A stretch of DNA of 64,000 nt from contig JANQLS010000023.1 of assembly GCA_028280485.1 (NCBI GenBank), positions 1 to 64,000 on the forward strand, written 5' to 3'. Below the pieces are notes generated by a model. That model saw only the letters and a list, made by a program, of their open reading frames with translations, did not search any database and was not told the DNA's origin. This stretch comes from Planctomycetota bacterium (GTDB lineage: Bacteria; Planctomycetota; UBA8108; JACQVS01). Shown piece by piece: positions 53,282 through 63,100 of this stretch. The first letter of the stretch is position 1. Every line of letters begins with the position of its first letter. The translations under genes were made by a program, and so were the position numbers.

Positions 53282-54595
53282 ATGTTCTTACCAAACACAG
53301 CAACGAGCATTGAAAACAGGATTTGGCTTCAGGTTCCTATTTTCAATTTGTTTCTTGCTCTTCTTATCACCCAAGCCCTAACCGATCGTGTCTACGGAGA
53401 AGAAGACACCGCAACGCCCTACGAAACTCTCTACGATGCGGTCATGATTCGAAAGTCCACCGATGGAGTAGCCTTTGGAAAGAATGAAGTCGGCCCTTTG
53501 ATCTACGGGCGCTCAGACTATCCATTCGATGACAAAGCGTTTCCGGTTTTAGAAGCAGCATTAGCGCAGTTCAATTCACTCTCTGATAAAAAGATCAAAT
53601 CCTACAGCCCTATCCATCGGGCGCTGTTGCAACGCCATCTCTGGACAGTCTTTGATGCCACCGTTCCGAGATCTCATCGCAGACCTAAAAGTTTCATGGA
53701 GCGTCGCCAGTCAGTACAGAGAGTTCTTGCAGCGCTCATTCAACGATTAGCATTGAGTCAAAAAGAAATTAAGACCCTACCCGATACTCTCACCGCAACT
53801 CTCAAAAGTGGCAAGTATCCCCAAAAGTACGATCCCAAGGATCGGCTAAAACCGTTTCTTCCCTCCGACCTCTATACCAAAGAAAGCTCATGGATCTGCC
53901 TTGGAAAAGTAAATGACTATGATTCCGATCACGCAGCCATGGCGAAATGGCGCTCTGCTTTTTTTCAATTCATTCGCTTGCCCGATGGGCGTAAGGCGTC
54001 TGAGGAATATATAAAGAAACTCAATAAAAGAGAACAATTCCCAGCTGGAACTCAATTCGCTCTCATCGGACAAGCGCTCTTGATTGACGACAAAGGGAAC
54101 ATCGTTCCGAGCCCCATCATCAACAGCATTCAATTGCGAACTTATTTGGACGTTACAAAATCCGTATTGGAAGCTCACCCTAAACCTGTTGATTGTGTGG
54201 CTGAATTTGTCATCGAGCCCTTGGAGCTCATCAAGGGCAATTTTGTGATGAGGGCCTTAGGGCCGAATGACCTTCGATACCAAACCATTGCCTCGAGCTC
54301 AGGGGGCTTAGTCGATCCCTTTGTCGAAGCTGATTCAAAAAAACTCAAACGTATGTTTCCCAATATGCAAAATTGCATCAATTGCCACACTCGAAGCAGG
54401 AAGGGATTTCGTTCACTCGGTAATTGGATGTTCGGAGATAGAAACGCCGACAAAATCACCTTCGAAGCTGGTGACCCGAAGAAAATTACAGAGGGAGTGG
54501 CCCAGATTAAACAGCAGAAGAATTCATGGAAACAGCTCCAGAAATATTGGAAGAAGAACGTGATTTCAGGTGATAAAAAAAGTTCTCATCAATGA
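53282..54595 (+). CDS. Secreted protein with a C-terminal haem-binding motif
   Basis: This 437-residue protein has a signal-like hydrophobic stretch at about residues 17-37. The middle part is helical with a conserved-looking HRALLQRHLWTVFDATVPR segment, and a single CINCH motif lies at 365-369 near the C-terminus (NMQNCINCHTRSRKGF). One c-type haem is predicted. No family was recognised. It precedes the coiled-coil and DUF1592/DUF1552 genes on the same strand, though 356 nt lie between it and the next gene. It could be an electron-transfer partner for that cluster, which is inference. Confidence 0.65.
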   Translation: MFLPNTATSIENRIWLQVPIFNLFLALLITQALTDRVYGEEDTATPYETLYDAVMIRKSTDGVAFGKNEVGPLIYGRSDYPFDDKAFPVLEAALAQFNSLSDKKIKSYSPIHRALLQRHLWTVFDATVPRSHRRPKSFMERRQSVQRVLAALIQRLALSQKEIKTLPDTLTATLKSGKYPQKYDPKDRLKPFLPSDLYTKESSWICLGKVNDYDSDHAAMAKWRSAFFQFIRLPDGRKASEEYIKKLNKREQFPAGTQFALIGQALLIDDKGNIVPSPIINSIQLRTYLDVTKSVLEAHPKPVDCVAEFVIEPLELIKGNFVMRALGPNDLRYQTIASSSGGLVDPFVEADSKKLKRMFPNMQNCINCHTRSRKGFRSLGNWMFGDRNADKITFEAGDPKKITEGVAQIKQQKNSWKQLQKYWKKNVISGDKKSSHQ

Positions 54596-54811
54596 GTAGA
54601 TTTTGACCCTTTCAATCTTGGGTGTGAATTTCTATCCACTCCCAAATGACCCTAAGTACATTGAGCTACGAATTTCCAGCATATAGCTTAGATGCTCTTT
54701 TTGAATCATAGAGTCGGCCTAAATTTCTAAAACTAAAACTTTTACCCACCCCTCCACTCCTAAAATCCAATTTTCCCTTCTCCCGCCTTGAGTCTGCTAA
54801 TTCTCAGCTCT

Positions 54812-54898
54812 GATTTTTAAAATTTATAGGCTTTCTCAGTAGGCTATATCACTCGAACTGCTCGCCAATCTGTAGTACCATAGATTTTTAAAATTTAT
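54812..54898 (+). repeat. Direct repeat upstream of the coiled-coil gene
   Basis: The 16-bp sequence GATTTTTAAAATTTAT occurs at 54812-54827 and 54883-54898, 71 bp apart (start to start). The second copy ends 53 nt before the coiled-coil start. The AT-rich pair may be a regulator site or UP-element-like region. The rest of 54596-54951 shows no gene. Confidence 0.5.
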
Positions 54899-54951
54899 CT
54901 ATCTAACTAATAAAATTGGATTCCCATTTGAAACCAGCGCGGGAGGCGGAA

Positions 54952-56082
54952 ATGAGTCGAATCACAACACTCATCGGATTAGTTGCTGTCGTCGGATTAG
55001 CATCGACAACATTCGCAGATAAAAAAACGGCATCGAAAATCGAAGCTCTCAAGACGAAAAGAGATCAGTTAAATAAAGAAGTTCGCCGCAAATTGTATCA
55101 TCAGCTCTTTGAGCTGAAACAGGAAGCAGCCCAACATAAAGATCTGTCCTCATTACAAAAAAGAATTCAAGAAGCATGGGCGATTTACGATAAGAAGCGA
55201 AAAGAAGAAAGATTAAAGTTCAGTTCGACACTTGGAAAAAAAGCTGTCGCGGAAAAGGCCGTCGCTGCCGCTATCGCCAAAGATCCTTCGATAACTCGAC
55301 TGAAGAAGCAGCAAACTGCGAACGAAAAAACGGTCACAGAATCGGAAACCCAAATTCGGATCGCCAAGATGATGTTGAATGAGATTCGACAGCAATTGGC
55401 ACAAACAGGCCCTGTTCAATCCAAGCGTGAATCCATTTTCAACGCAGAACAAAAACTGAAGGACGTCTCTGGGAAAGATAAAAAGCTTTCGGCCCTTAAA
55501 AAAACGGCCGAGCAGACGAGAAAAGCTTACCTTGCTAAAATTAAATTAATTCCGGAATACGCAGCCATGGTCAAAGCTCAGGATGCTTACGAAAAAAGCA
55601 TCAAGGCGACTCGAGAGTATCGCAATGTGGAAATTGCAAAAAAAGCTTTGGATCAAACCTTAGACTCTGCCGTTCAAAAAGACAAAAAAGCCAGCCAACA
55701 AAGAAAAAAAATCGAGCAGAGTGAAAAGAGAATCAAGGCCGCTAAAGAAAAAATGAATTCGCTTCGTGACCAAATGCGAACAGCAGAATCGAAAAGCGAA
55801 AAAGTGACATCAGCGAAAGATGAACTGAGAAAAGTTCAAATGGCACACTACAAAGAAACTTCGAAACGAACTCGTAAAGAGTTTCAAGCTGTACTGAAGC
55901 TTAAGAGCGAGCTAAATAAAAAGGTCGAAGAAAGGATTGCCTCCAATCCTAAGGCAAAGTCTCTTCAGCTGGATATCGATAAAGTCGAGGCTCAAATTAA
56001 AAAGTTAGATCAACAGATTAGAGAGCTTTCACCAAAACCTTCGACCAAAAAGAAAAAACCACGAGCAAAAGATAAAAAATAA
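54952..56082 (+). CDS. Secreted coiled-coil protein
   Basis: The ATG at 54952 has GGAGGCGG just upstream and gives a clean signal peptide (MSRITTLIGLVAVVGLASTTFA). A TTG start at 54916 would add 12 non-signal residues. The mature 350 residues are almost entirely charged heptad-like helix (KIEALKTKRDQLNKEVRRKLYHQ; RKKIEQSEKRIKAAKEKMNSLRDQM), predicted to form a long coiled coil. The C-terminus is Lys-rich (KPSTKKKKPRAKDKK). The stop abuts the next gene's ATG (TAAATG), so it is co-translated with the DUF1592 copy 3. A scaffold or adaptor for that protein is a reasonable guess. Confidence 0.75.
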   Translation: MSRITTLIGLVAVVGLASTTFADKKTASKIEALKTKRDQLNKEVRRKLYHQLFELKQEAAQHKDLSSLQKRIQEAWAIYDKKRKEERLKFSSTLGKKAVAEKAVAAAIAKDPSITRLKKQQTANEKTVTESETQIRIAKMMLNEIRQQLAQTGPVQSKRESIFNAEQKLKDVSGKDKKLSALKKTAEQTRKAYLAKIKLIPEYAAMVKAQDAYEKSIKATREYRNVEIAKKALDQTLDSAVQKDKKASQQRKKIEQSEKRIKAAKEKMNSLRDQMRTAESKSEKVTSAKDELRKVQMAHYKETSKRTRKEFQAVLKLKSELNKKVEERIASNPKAKSLQLDIDKVEAQIKKLDQQIRELSPKPSTKKKKPRAKDKK

Positions 56083-58614
56083 ATGCTTCTAAGTTCACGT
56101 TATCATCTTCAGCTCATTTTCGTAGTCCTGATCTTTGGATTCGCAGAGTTGAGTGTATCGACCTCCTTGCGAGCCAACGAACAAACGGATCTCAACGAAT
56201 TCTCAAAGCGCGTTCAACCCTTCCTGGCGAAATATTGCATTTCTTGTCACGGTGAGAAAAAACAGAAGGCCAAGTTCTTCTTACATGACATCGATGGCAG
56301 GGTCACGAATGGGAAAGACGTCGAGCGTTGGGAAAAGACGCTCGAGATGCTGAGTAATGGCGACATGCCTCCTGAGAAGGCGAAGCTTCACCCCGAGAAG
56401 TCAAGTCGCCGAGAAGTTGCCGCATGGATTCGAGCCGAGTTAAAAAAAATCGGCCGGGGTCCCGACGAAGCTCGATTAACTCGACCTAAGTTTGGGAACC
56501 GAGTGGATCACGAGGAACTCTTTAGCGGGAAGCATCAAGGACCGGCGTGGTCGCCCTCTCGCTTATGGCGGAAGAGCCCTCAGATTCACACCGCCTTCGA
56601 AAGATCGTTGCGCCTTCCCGCCGGTTCTAATCCCTTCAATGCGAAAGGCGGCGAAGGGTTTCAAGATTATTCCCTCCTCGAGGCCAGCGAATCGACCATC
56701 AAAGCCATTCAGATCAGTGCCAAAAATTACATTTCACAATGGCTCGACGGAAGGATGGTTCACCAAAAAGGTCCCGATGGAAAACATGATCGATCTCTAC
56801 CGATGGTTCGAGAAGGTAAGTCTCGATATCAGGAATTCCATAAACTCGTTCATTCGGATGAGGCTCCCACGAAGGAAGATTTTGACAAAGCCGTCGAACG
56901 CAGCTTTCAGTTACTCTTGTACCGATCACCAACAGCCGAGGAACTCGAGCGCTACTCTCGAAAGTTTTTAACCCGTGCGATTGAAATCGCGGGTGCCCGT
57001 GATGGGCTTGAGAGTTTATTAACGGCCATCATTCTCTCGACGGAATTTATTTACCGTCAAGAGATCGGCCTGGGACAAAAGATGCCCGATGGCCGACGTA
57101 TGTTATCTCCAACTGAGATTGCCTATGCGATCGCCTTCGCCATTACGGATTCGCCTCCGGATAACAAACTGAAAGAAGCACTAAAAGACGGCCGACTCCA
57201 AACCAAAGTTGATGTCGAACGCGAAGTTCGACGTATGCTGGAGATCCCCGATCGGAGGTACTGGGATTATGAAATCGGTTTCACGGTAACCCAACACCTC
57301 GAATTTGGACCGAATCCACGAGTACTCCGCTTCTTTCGAGAATTCTTCGGATACCACCGAGCCCTTGATGTCTTTAAAGATAAATCGCGAAATCCCGATC
57401 ACAAGGCTGATTTCTTGGTTAAAGATGCCGAATTGTTCGTGTTGTCAGTTTTAGAAAAAGACCGCGATGTTTTAAAAAAGCTACTCACATCCGATCAGTA
57501 TATCGTTCATTACGCCGGACCAGAACGAGTTGAACGTGCTCTCAAGAGTATGCTTTCAAGAGACGAGGATGGTCGCATTCAAGCGATGTTGGATAAGGGG
57601 AGGACTCCAGTCCTGGGGAGCTATCGTGGTGGACACTATTTTTCTGCTTACGGCTTCGAGAAAGACACCTGGAATTACCCCATCGAACAACCCTTCACTG
57701 TCGAACACCGAGCAGGCATACTAACGCATCCAGCTTGGTTGGTCGCTCACAGTGGAAACTTTGATACTGATCCGATCCGACGAGGCAAATGGATACGGGA
57801 ACACTTACTGGCCGATACGATTCCCGAGATCCCGATTGGTGTAGACGCCAAGCTTGAGGAGGATCCACACAAAACAATACGAGAGCGCTTAACAAAAACT
57901 ACCGAAGAAATTTGCTGGCGATGTCACAAGAAGATGAATCCGCTGGGCTTACCCTTTGAAGCCTTCGACGATTTTGGCCGTTATAGAAAACAGATCGTCC
58001 TTGGAGATGCCGATGCTTTCTTTCAAAAGAAACGAAGACACGACGGCAACAAAAAGAACCTTGAGAATAAGCTTCGAGAATGGCGAAGTTGGGATGCTCA
58101 AGGGCGGGCAGCTAAAGTCGCGAAAGCAGACAAGATGCTGGCTGGTTTAAAAAAACCGGAAGCAGGGACGAAAAACTTCGAACGAGAATTACGTGGCTAC
58201 GAAAACAATGTAAAACGCTGGACCCGAGAACGCGAAAAATGGCTTAAAATTGACGATGCCGAGCAGCAAAGGCAAATCGAAAGCCATGAACGTCGAATCG
58301 CAGAACTCGTCGCACCCGTACCGGAAGCATCAAAACCTGTTAACACTCAAGGCAGGTTAACGGGAACGGGAAATCCAAAACTCGACGGCGAAGTTCAAGA
58401 TGCCTTTGACTTGGTTCGTCGCTTAGGCGAAAGTCGATTGGCTCGACAATCCTTCGTCCGTCACGCTTTCCGTTACTGGATGGGCCGAAACGAAATGTTG
58501 ACGGACTCGCCGACTCTTATTGCGGCAGATAAAGCTTATGTGGAAAATGGCGGCAGCTTTAAAGAGCTGTTAGTCACTCTTTTAACTTCAGATTCCTTTC
58601 TCTTGCGAAAGTAA
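56083..58614 (+). CDS. Divergent DUF1592-type haem protein with coiled-coil insert (copy 3)
   Basis: This 843-residue protein has a signal-like N-terminus (about 8-31), CISCH at 52-56 and a second motif CWRCH at 611-615 (KKMNPLGLPFEAFDDFGRYR), so two haems are predicted. The DUF1587/1592 core is more divergent than in copies 1 and 2. A charged helical insert of about 120 residues (about 640-760; RREKWLKIDD, QQRQIESHERRIAEL) lies between the DUF1588 and DUF1585 parts, and it is missing from the other two copies. It starts directly at the stop of the coiled-coil gene and ends 9 nt before DUF1552. Confidence 0.82.
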   Translation: MLLSSRYHLQLIFVVLIFGFAELSVSTSLRANEQTDLNEFSKRVQPFLAKYCISCHGEKKQKAKFFLHDIDGRVTNGKDVERWEKTLEMLSNGDMPPEKAKLHPEKSSRREVAAWIRAELKKIGRGPDEARLTRPKFGNRVDHEELFSGKHQGPAWSPSRLWRKSPQIHTAFERSLRLPAGSNPFNAKGGEGFQDYSLLEASESTIKAIQISAKNYISQWLDGRMVHQKGPDGKHDRSLPMVREGKSRYQEFHKLVHSDEAPTKEDFDKAVERSFQLLLYRSPTAEELERYSRKFLTRAIEIAGARDGLESLLTAIILSTEFIYRQEIGLGQKMPDGRRMLSPTEIAYAIAFAITDSPPDNKLKEALKDGRLQTKVDVEREVRRMLEIPDRRYWDYEIGFTVTQHLEFGPNPRVLRFFREFFGYHRALDVFKDKSRNPDHKADFLVKDAELFVLSVLEKDRDVLKKLLTSDQYIVHYAGPERVERALKSMLSRDEDGRIQAMLDKGRTPVLGSYRGGHYFSAYGFEKDTWNYPIEQPFTVEHRAGILTHPAWLVAHSGNFDTDPIRRGKWIREHLLADTIPEIPIGVDAKLEEDPHKTIRERLTKTTEEICWRCHKKMNPLGLPFEAFDDFGRYRKQIVLGDADAFFQKKRRHDGNKKNLENKLREWRSWDAQGRAAKVAKADKMLAGLKKPEAGTKNFERELRGYENNVKRWTREREKWLKIDDAEQQRQIESHERRIAELVAPVPEASKPVNTQGRLTGTGNPKLDGEVQDAFDLVRRLGESRLARQSFVRHAFRYWMGRNEMLTDSPTLIAADKAYVENGGSFKELLVTLLTSDSFLLRK

Positions 58615-58623
58615 ATTATTCTT

Positions 58624-60027
58624 ATGTTGAATCGCCGAGAACTTCTCAAACAACTCGCAATGGGAACCGGCAGCGCCTTACTGGCACCCGTGCTAGGTAA
58701 ACTACACGCTGAAGCTAAGGGAGCTAAGCAAGTCCCCCCGAAACGCTTCGTCTTCGTCGTTCGTGCCAATGGATTACGTCCGTGGGGAATCGTGCCTAAG
58801 GGTCTAGAAAAATACGGTGAAGCTCGACATAAACAAGAGACTGTGCTCAACAAATCGCTGAAAGAACACAAGCTTCACGAAACGATGAGCGCTCTCGAGC
58901 CTCTCAAAGATAAATTGACGATCATTCAAGACCTATCGGGTCGAGCTGCCGCGGTGAGTGACCCCCATGGCGCCAACTTCGGAACACTCGGTGTCTACCG
59001 TTCGGACAATGGCTCGCCTCCCGCCGCAGAAACGATCGATGGCGCATTAGCCAAAGCCATGCCCGGAATTTTCCCTCATCTCGGATTCAAGATGGGTCGA
59101 GCGGGAGATCTGATCGCTCACCCCGCGCTTTCAGCTTGGGCGAAAGGAAAACCGCTTCCTTTCTATTGCTCCCCCATGATGGCTTACCAAGAATTATTCG
59201 GCAGTTTGGCAACGGGAAAGAAACTCAAAGCCGCTGCCGCTTTGAATCGACATCTTCTCGACTTCATGGTCGACGATGTCAAACGAGCAAAGAAAGCTTT
59301 GCCCGGAGCTGAAAAAGAAAAGTTAGATCGTTACTTAGAGGGCTTTGAAGCCTTGCGCGATCGACAAGTAAAACTGGCTAAACTCGACGACAGTGTGCGC
59401 GTTCACATTCCTTCAGTTACCGACAAATACACATCACCCATCGAAACCCATCGATTGGAAGCCCACTTCGATTTAGCTGCGGCTGCGCTAATCGCTGGCC
59501 TCACAAATGTCATCACCGTTGACGCTGACGATTTAGATGGTCGCTACTCGGGATTGGGACTGGGTGAAAAATCCATTCACGAAATCGGCCATCTCTCAGA
59601 CGACTACAAAGAGGGGCGCGACACAAACTTCAAGGATGGTACGGACGGGATCGGAGCCAGAAACATCGTTCGAAAATATCACATAGAGCTCCTCGCCGGT
59701 CTCGCGAACAAATTGAATAAAGTCCCAGAAGGCTCCGGCACTATGCTCGATAATACATTAATTGTTTACTTAAGCGATGCCGGCCAACAGCACCACGCTA
59801 ACTACCAAAGTTTCCCGATGCTCCTCATTGGTAACCTCAACAAACGCCTCAAAACGGGTCGCTACCTCCACTACCCCACCTACGGCCAAACCGGCAACCG
59901 CACCATCGGCAGTCTTTATACGACCCTTCTCCATGCAGCGGGTAAACCCCGAGAAGGTTTCGGACAAGTGGATCTGCAACTTCCACAGGATGAGCAAAAG
60001 GCGCCGTTGTCGGAATTGATGGCGTAA
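58624..60027 (+). CDS. DUF1552 secreted protein (copy 3)
   Basis: This 467-residue DUF1552 protein has the signal-like MLNRRELLKQLAMGTGSALLAPVLG. It is more divergent than copies 1 and 2, but keeps the TIIQDLSGRAAAVSDPHGANFGTLG and DNTLIVYLSDAGQQHHANYQSFPMLLIGN segments at the expected places. It follows the DUF1592 gene by 9 nt and should be its partner. The Tat motif is weaker (NRRELL). Confidence 0.85.
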   Translation: MLNRRELLKQLAMGTGSALLAPVLGKLHAEAKGAKQVPPKRFVFVVRANGLRPWGIVPKGLEKYGEARHKQETVLNKSLKEHKLHETMSALEPLKDKLTIIQDLSGRAAAVSDPHGANFGTLGVYRSDNGSPPAAETIDGALAKAMPGIFPHLGFKMGRAGDLIAHPALSAWAKGKPLPFYCSPMMAYQELFGSLATGKKLKAAAALNRHLLDFMVDDVKRAKKALPGAEKEKLDRYLEGFEALRDRQVKLAKLDDSVRVHIPSVTDKYTSPIETHRLEAHFDLAAAALIAGLTNVITVDADDLDGRYSGLGLGEKSIHEIGHLSDDYKEGRDTNFKDGTDGIGARNIVRKYHIELLAGLANKLNKVPEGSGTMLDNTLIVYLSDAGQQHHANYQSFPMLLIGNLNKRLKTGRYLHYPTYGQTGNRTIGSLYTTLLHAAGKPREGFGQVDLQLPQDEQKAPLSELMA

Positions 60028-60146
60028 AAATGGAGACTTCAATGGTGTAATGATAGGGTCCAAAGCCCTGCTTTCATCTAGTGAACTTCTACGTGCGAAT
60101 GATTCGTTTCTTACTCCTTAGCCTGAAAACGGAATAGGAAATTCGA

Positions 60147-63100
60147 TTGAATACCTCATCATCCAAACACAACAAGATCCATCTGATTTTTGTTCTCACT
60201 TTGGTGTTGTTCTTTAATTTAATCGGACTTTCACTTCAAGCTAAGAACTCTCCATTTATTCGAGGTGACTCCAATTCTGACGGAACGGTCGACTCCAGTG
60301 ATCCTGTTTTCACTTTGTCTTATATCTTTCTGTCAGGCGAATCCCCCACTTGCCTCGATTCTGCCGATGCTGATGATGATGGAATTCTAACTCTCGGCGA
60401 TGCGATCTCCACTTTTCTTCATTTATTCCGAGGGCTGCCACTCTCTGGACCGAGTAACTGTGGAGCGGATTTAAGCGCCGACAACTTAGATTGTCTTTCC
60501 TTCTCACCTTGTCACAACACTCCGTTAAGCACGATTTCCATCACAGAATTTGGAGCGAGCAACAGTAAAGGGCTTTTGGATGAAGATGGGGATTCAAGCG
60601 ATTGGATAGAGCTTCACCACGATGGAAGAGTGCCCTTAAACCTTTTAAATTGGTATTTAACTGACGATCTAAAGCAATTAGACAAATGGGCCTTCCCTGA
60701 CATCGACATTAGCGCTGGCGGTTACTTAGTCGTCTTCGCTTCTGGAAAAAACAGAAAAGATAACAACCCACAAACGGAGCTTCATACAAACTTTCAGTTA
60801 GATTCCTCAGGAGAATTCCTCGCTTTAGTCGCTCCGGATGGCCAAACCTTAGTTTGTCAATTCTCGGCCAAATTCCCAAAACAGAAAACGGATATTTCCT
60901 TCGGCCTTGCGAGGGAACCATCCTTAAATCTCATTCCTAAAAACTCTCCAGGTCGTTATCACGTCCCTCAATCGGAGATCCTCAACGAGGATTGGACTGC
61001 AATTGATTTCGACGACTCTAACTGGAAATTAGCCCAAACCGCCATCGGATACAGTCATGACGTAAGAGATCCTTCATTAATCGGGTACTGGAACTTTAAC
61101 GATATCCACACCTCAACCATTGCCCTCGACTCCAGTGGGAATAACCATCATGCTCAACTTACCTCTCAATTCGCTCTGATCGGTTCGGGTGACGATGAAA
61201 GACCGACGTACAGTGGAGATCGAGAGGGTCACAGCGGCTTAAGTGGAGATTACGCTCTCGATTTTGGAGCAGGAGGAAATGGTGCGGTGGCCTCCATTGA
61301 ACGAGCAAGTGCTGGCGCCTTTGATTCAGCCGTAGCTCAAAACACCATCTCAATCAGCATATGGGCTTTCGGAGGTCCCCAACAGCCTTTTAATGATAGC
61401 GTTTTTTATGCCTCCAATCGCTTAGACAGCTCCGGGAATCGGGTCGCTAATGCTCACTTACCCTGGAGCGATGGAGTGATTTATTGGGATACCAATAATT
61501 GTTGCGATGGCACTCAACGTATCCAGTTTCCAGAAACGGATTCACGAAAATGGAAAGGCTCTTGGAATCATTATGTGTTCATCAAAGATGGCGATAAAAA
61601 AGAGATTTGGCAAAACGGCGAACTCTTCCACTCAGAAACCAATACTGCACCCCTGACTTTAATTCGATCTTTTTTGATCGGCTCCTTCGCCAGCGGATCG
61701 TTGAGTTACGCAGGCTTACTCGATGATTTTGCCGTTTGGTCGAGAGCCTTGAGTGAAGCTGAAATCCTCAATCTTTACGAAGGTTCCTCTCCACTTTCAA
61801 TTTCATCACTTTCTCATTCAGTCGCAAGCGATGTTGAAAGTGATATGCACGGCATCAATTCTTCCCTTTATTTGAGGCTCCCCTTTGAATTTCAATCAGC
61901 AACAGGAACAGAAACGCTGCTCCTTCGAATGGCCTACAACGATGGATTTATCGCCTATTTAAACGGGACGGAAATTGCGCGTCGAAATGCTCCCGAAATT
62001 CCAAAGTACAATTCGAGTGCACTCACCAAAAGAGACCTCTCCAGCTCCCTCAATTTAGAAGATATCGATATTTCTATTCAAAGAAACCTTCTAATAGAAG
62101 GGCTCAACATCCTTGCCATCCATGGACTCAACTTCAGTTCGACGGACGATGAGTTTTTAATCTCCCCTCAACTACTTTTTTATAGCAGCACTCCCCATCA
62201 ATATATGCAGACTCCCACACCTGGAGCCGTGAATCAATCCGGTTTAGCGGGCTTTGTATCTGACACTCAATTCAGTCTTGATCGTGGTTTTTACTATGAA
62301 GATTTCGAAGTCGAAATAAGCAGCGAGACTCCAGAGGCTGAGATATATTTCACTACCGATGGGAGTGAACCATCTCAAGAAAATCCGAAAGCACAGCTTT
62401 ATACCGAGCCTATCCCCATCACAAGGACAACAATCCTTCGAGCTGTTGCATTTAAAGAAGGTTTATTACCAACAAACATCGATACTCAATCTTATATTTT
62501 TCCGGTGAAAGTGGCACAACAACCTGCGAGACCAGCGGGATTCCCACCCAATTGGAGTGGAGGTTTTAATGCCGATTATCAGGTTGACCCGGATGTCGTC
62601 AACACGACCTTACCTGACTACAGTTTTGAAGATGCTCTACTTTCGATCCCGAGCATCAGCTTAGTTTTAGATCCCGAACATGCCTTTGGTTCTTCAGATG
62701 GAATCTATTTTAATTCGAATGTTAAATCTGAACGCCCCTGTTCGATCGAATGGATCGATCCTAATAGTGAAGAAGAATTCCAAGTTAACGCAGGGACAAG
62801 AATTCATGGGTTGACGAGCCGACGCCACAACTTCACTCCCAAACACTCCTTTCGAGTTCACTTCAAAGGTAAGTTTGGCCCCCGGAAACTGAACTTCCCG
62901 CTATTTAAAAAGAGTCCTGTGGACCGGTTCGATCAATTCGTTCTCAAAGGCATGTCGACGGATTCCTGGTGTGTTCAGGATGGTTGGAACTTGGGTGGAT
63001 ACCCCGGCATCAAGCGTTGGTATCGTGAACGCGCCACTTACATGCGTGAACAATGGATGAAAGATTCATTACTCGAGTGTTCACAGGCATCCACTTACGG

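Noticed and set aside
53125-53313. 62-codon plus-strand frame
   Set aside because: Overlaps the signal peptide region of the next gene, lacks a ribosome site and has no domain.
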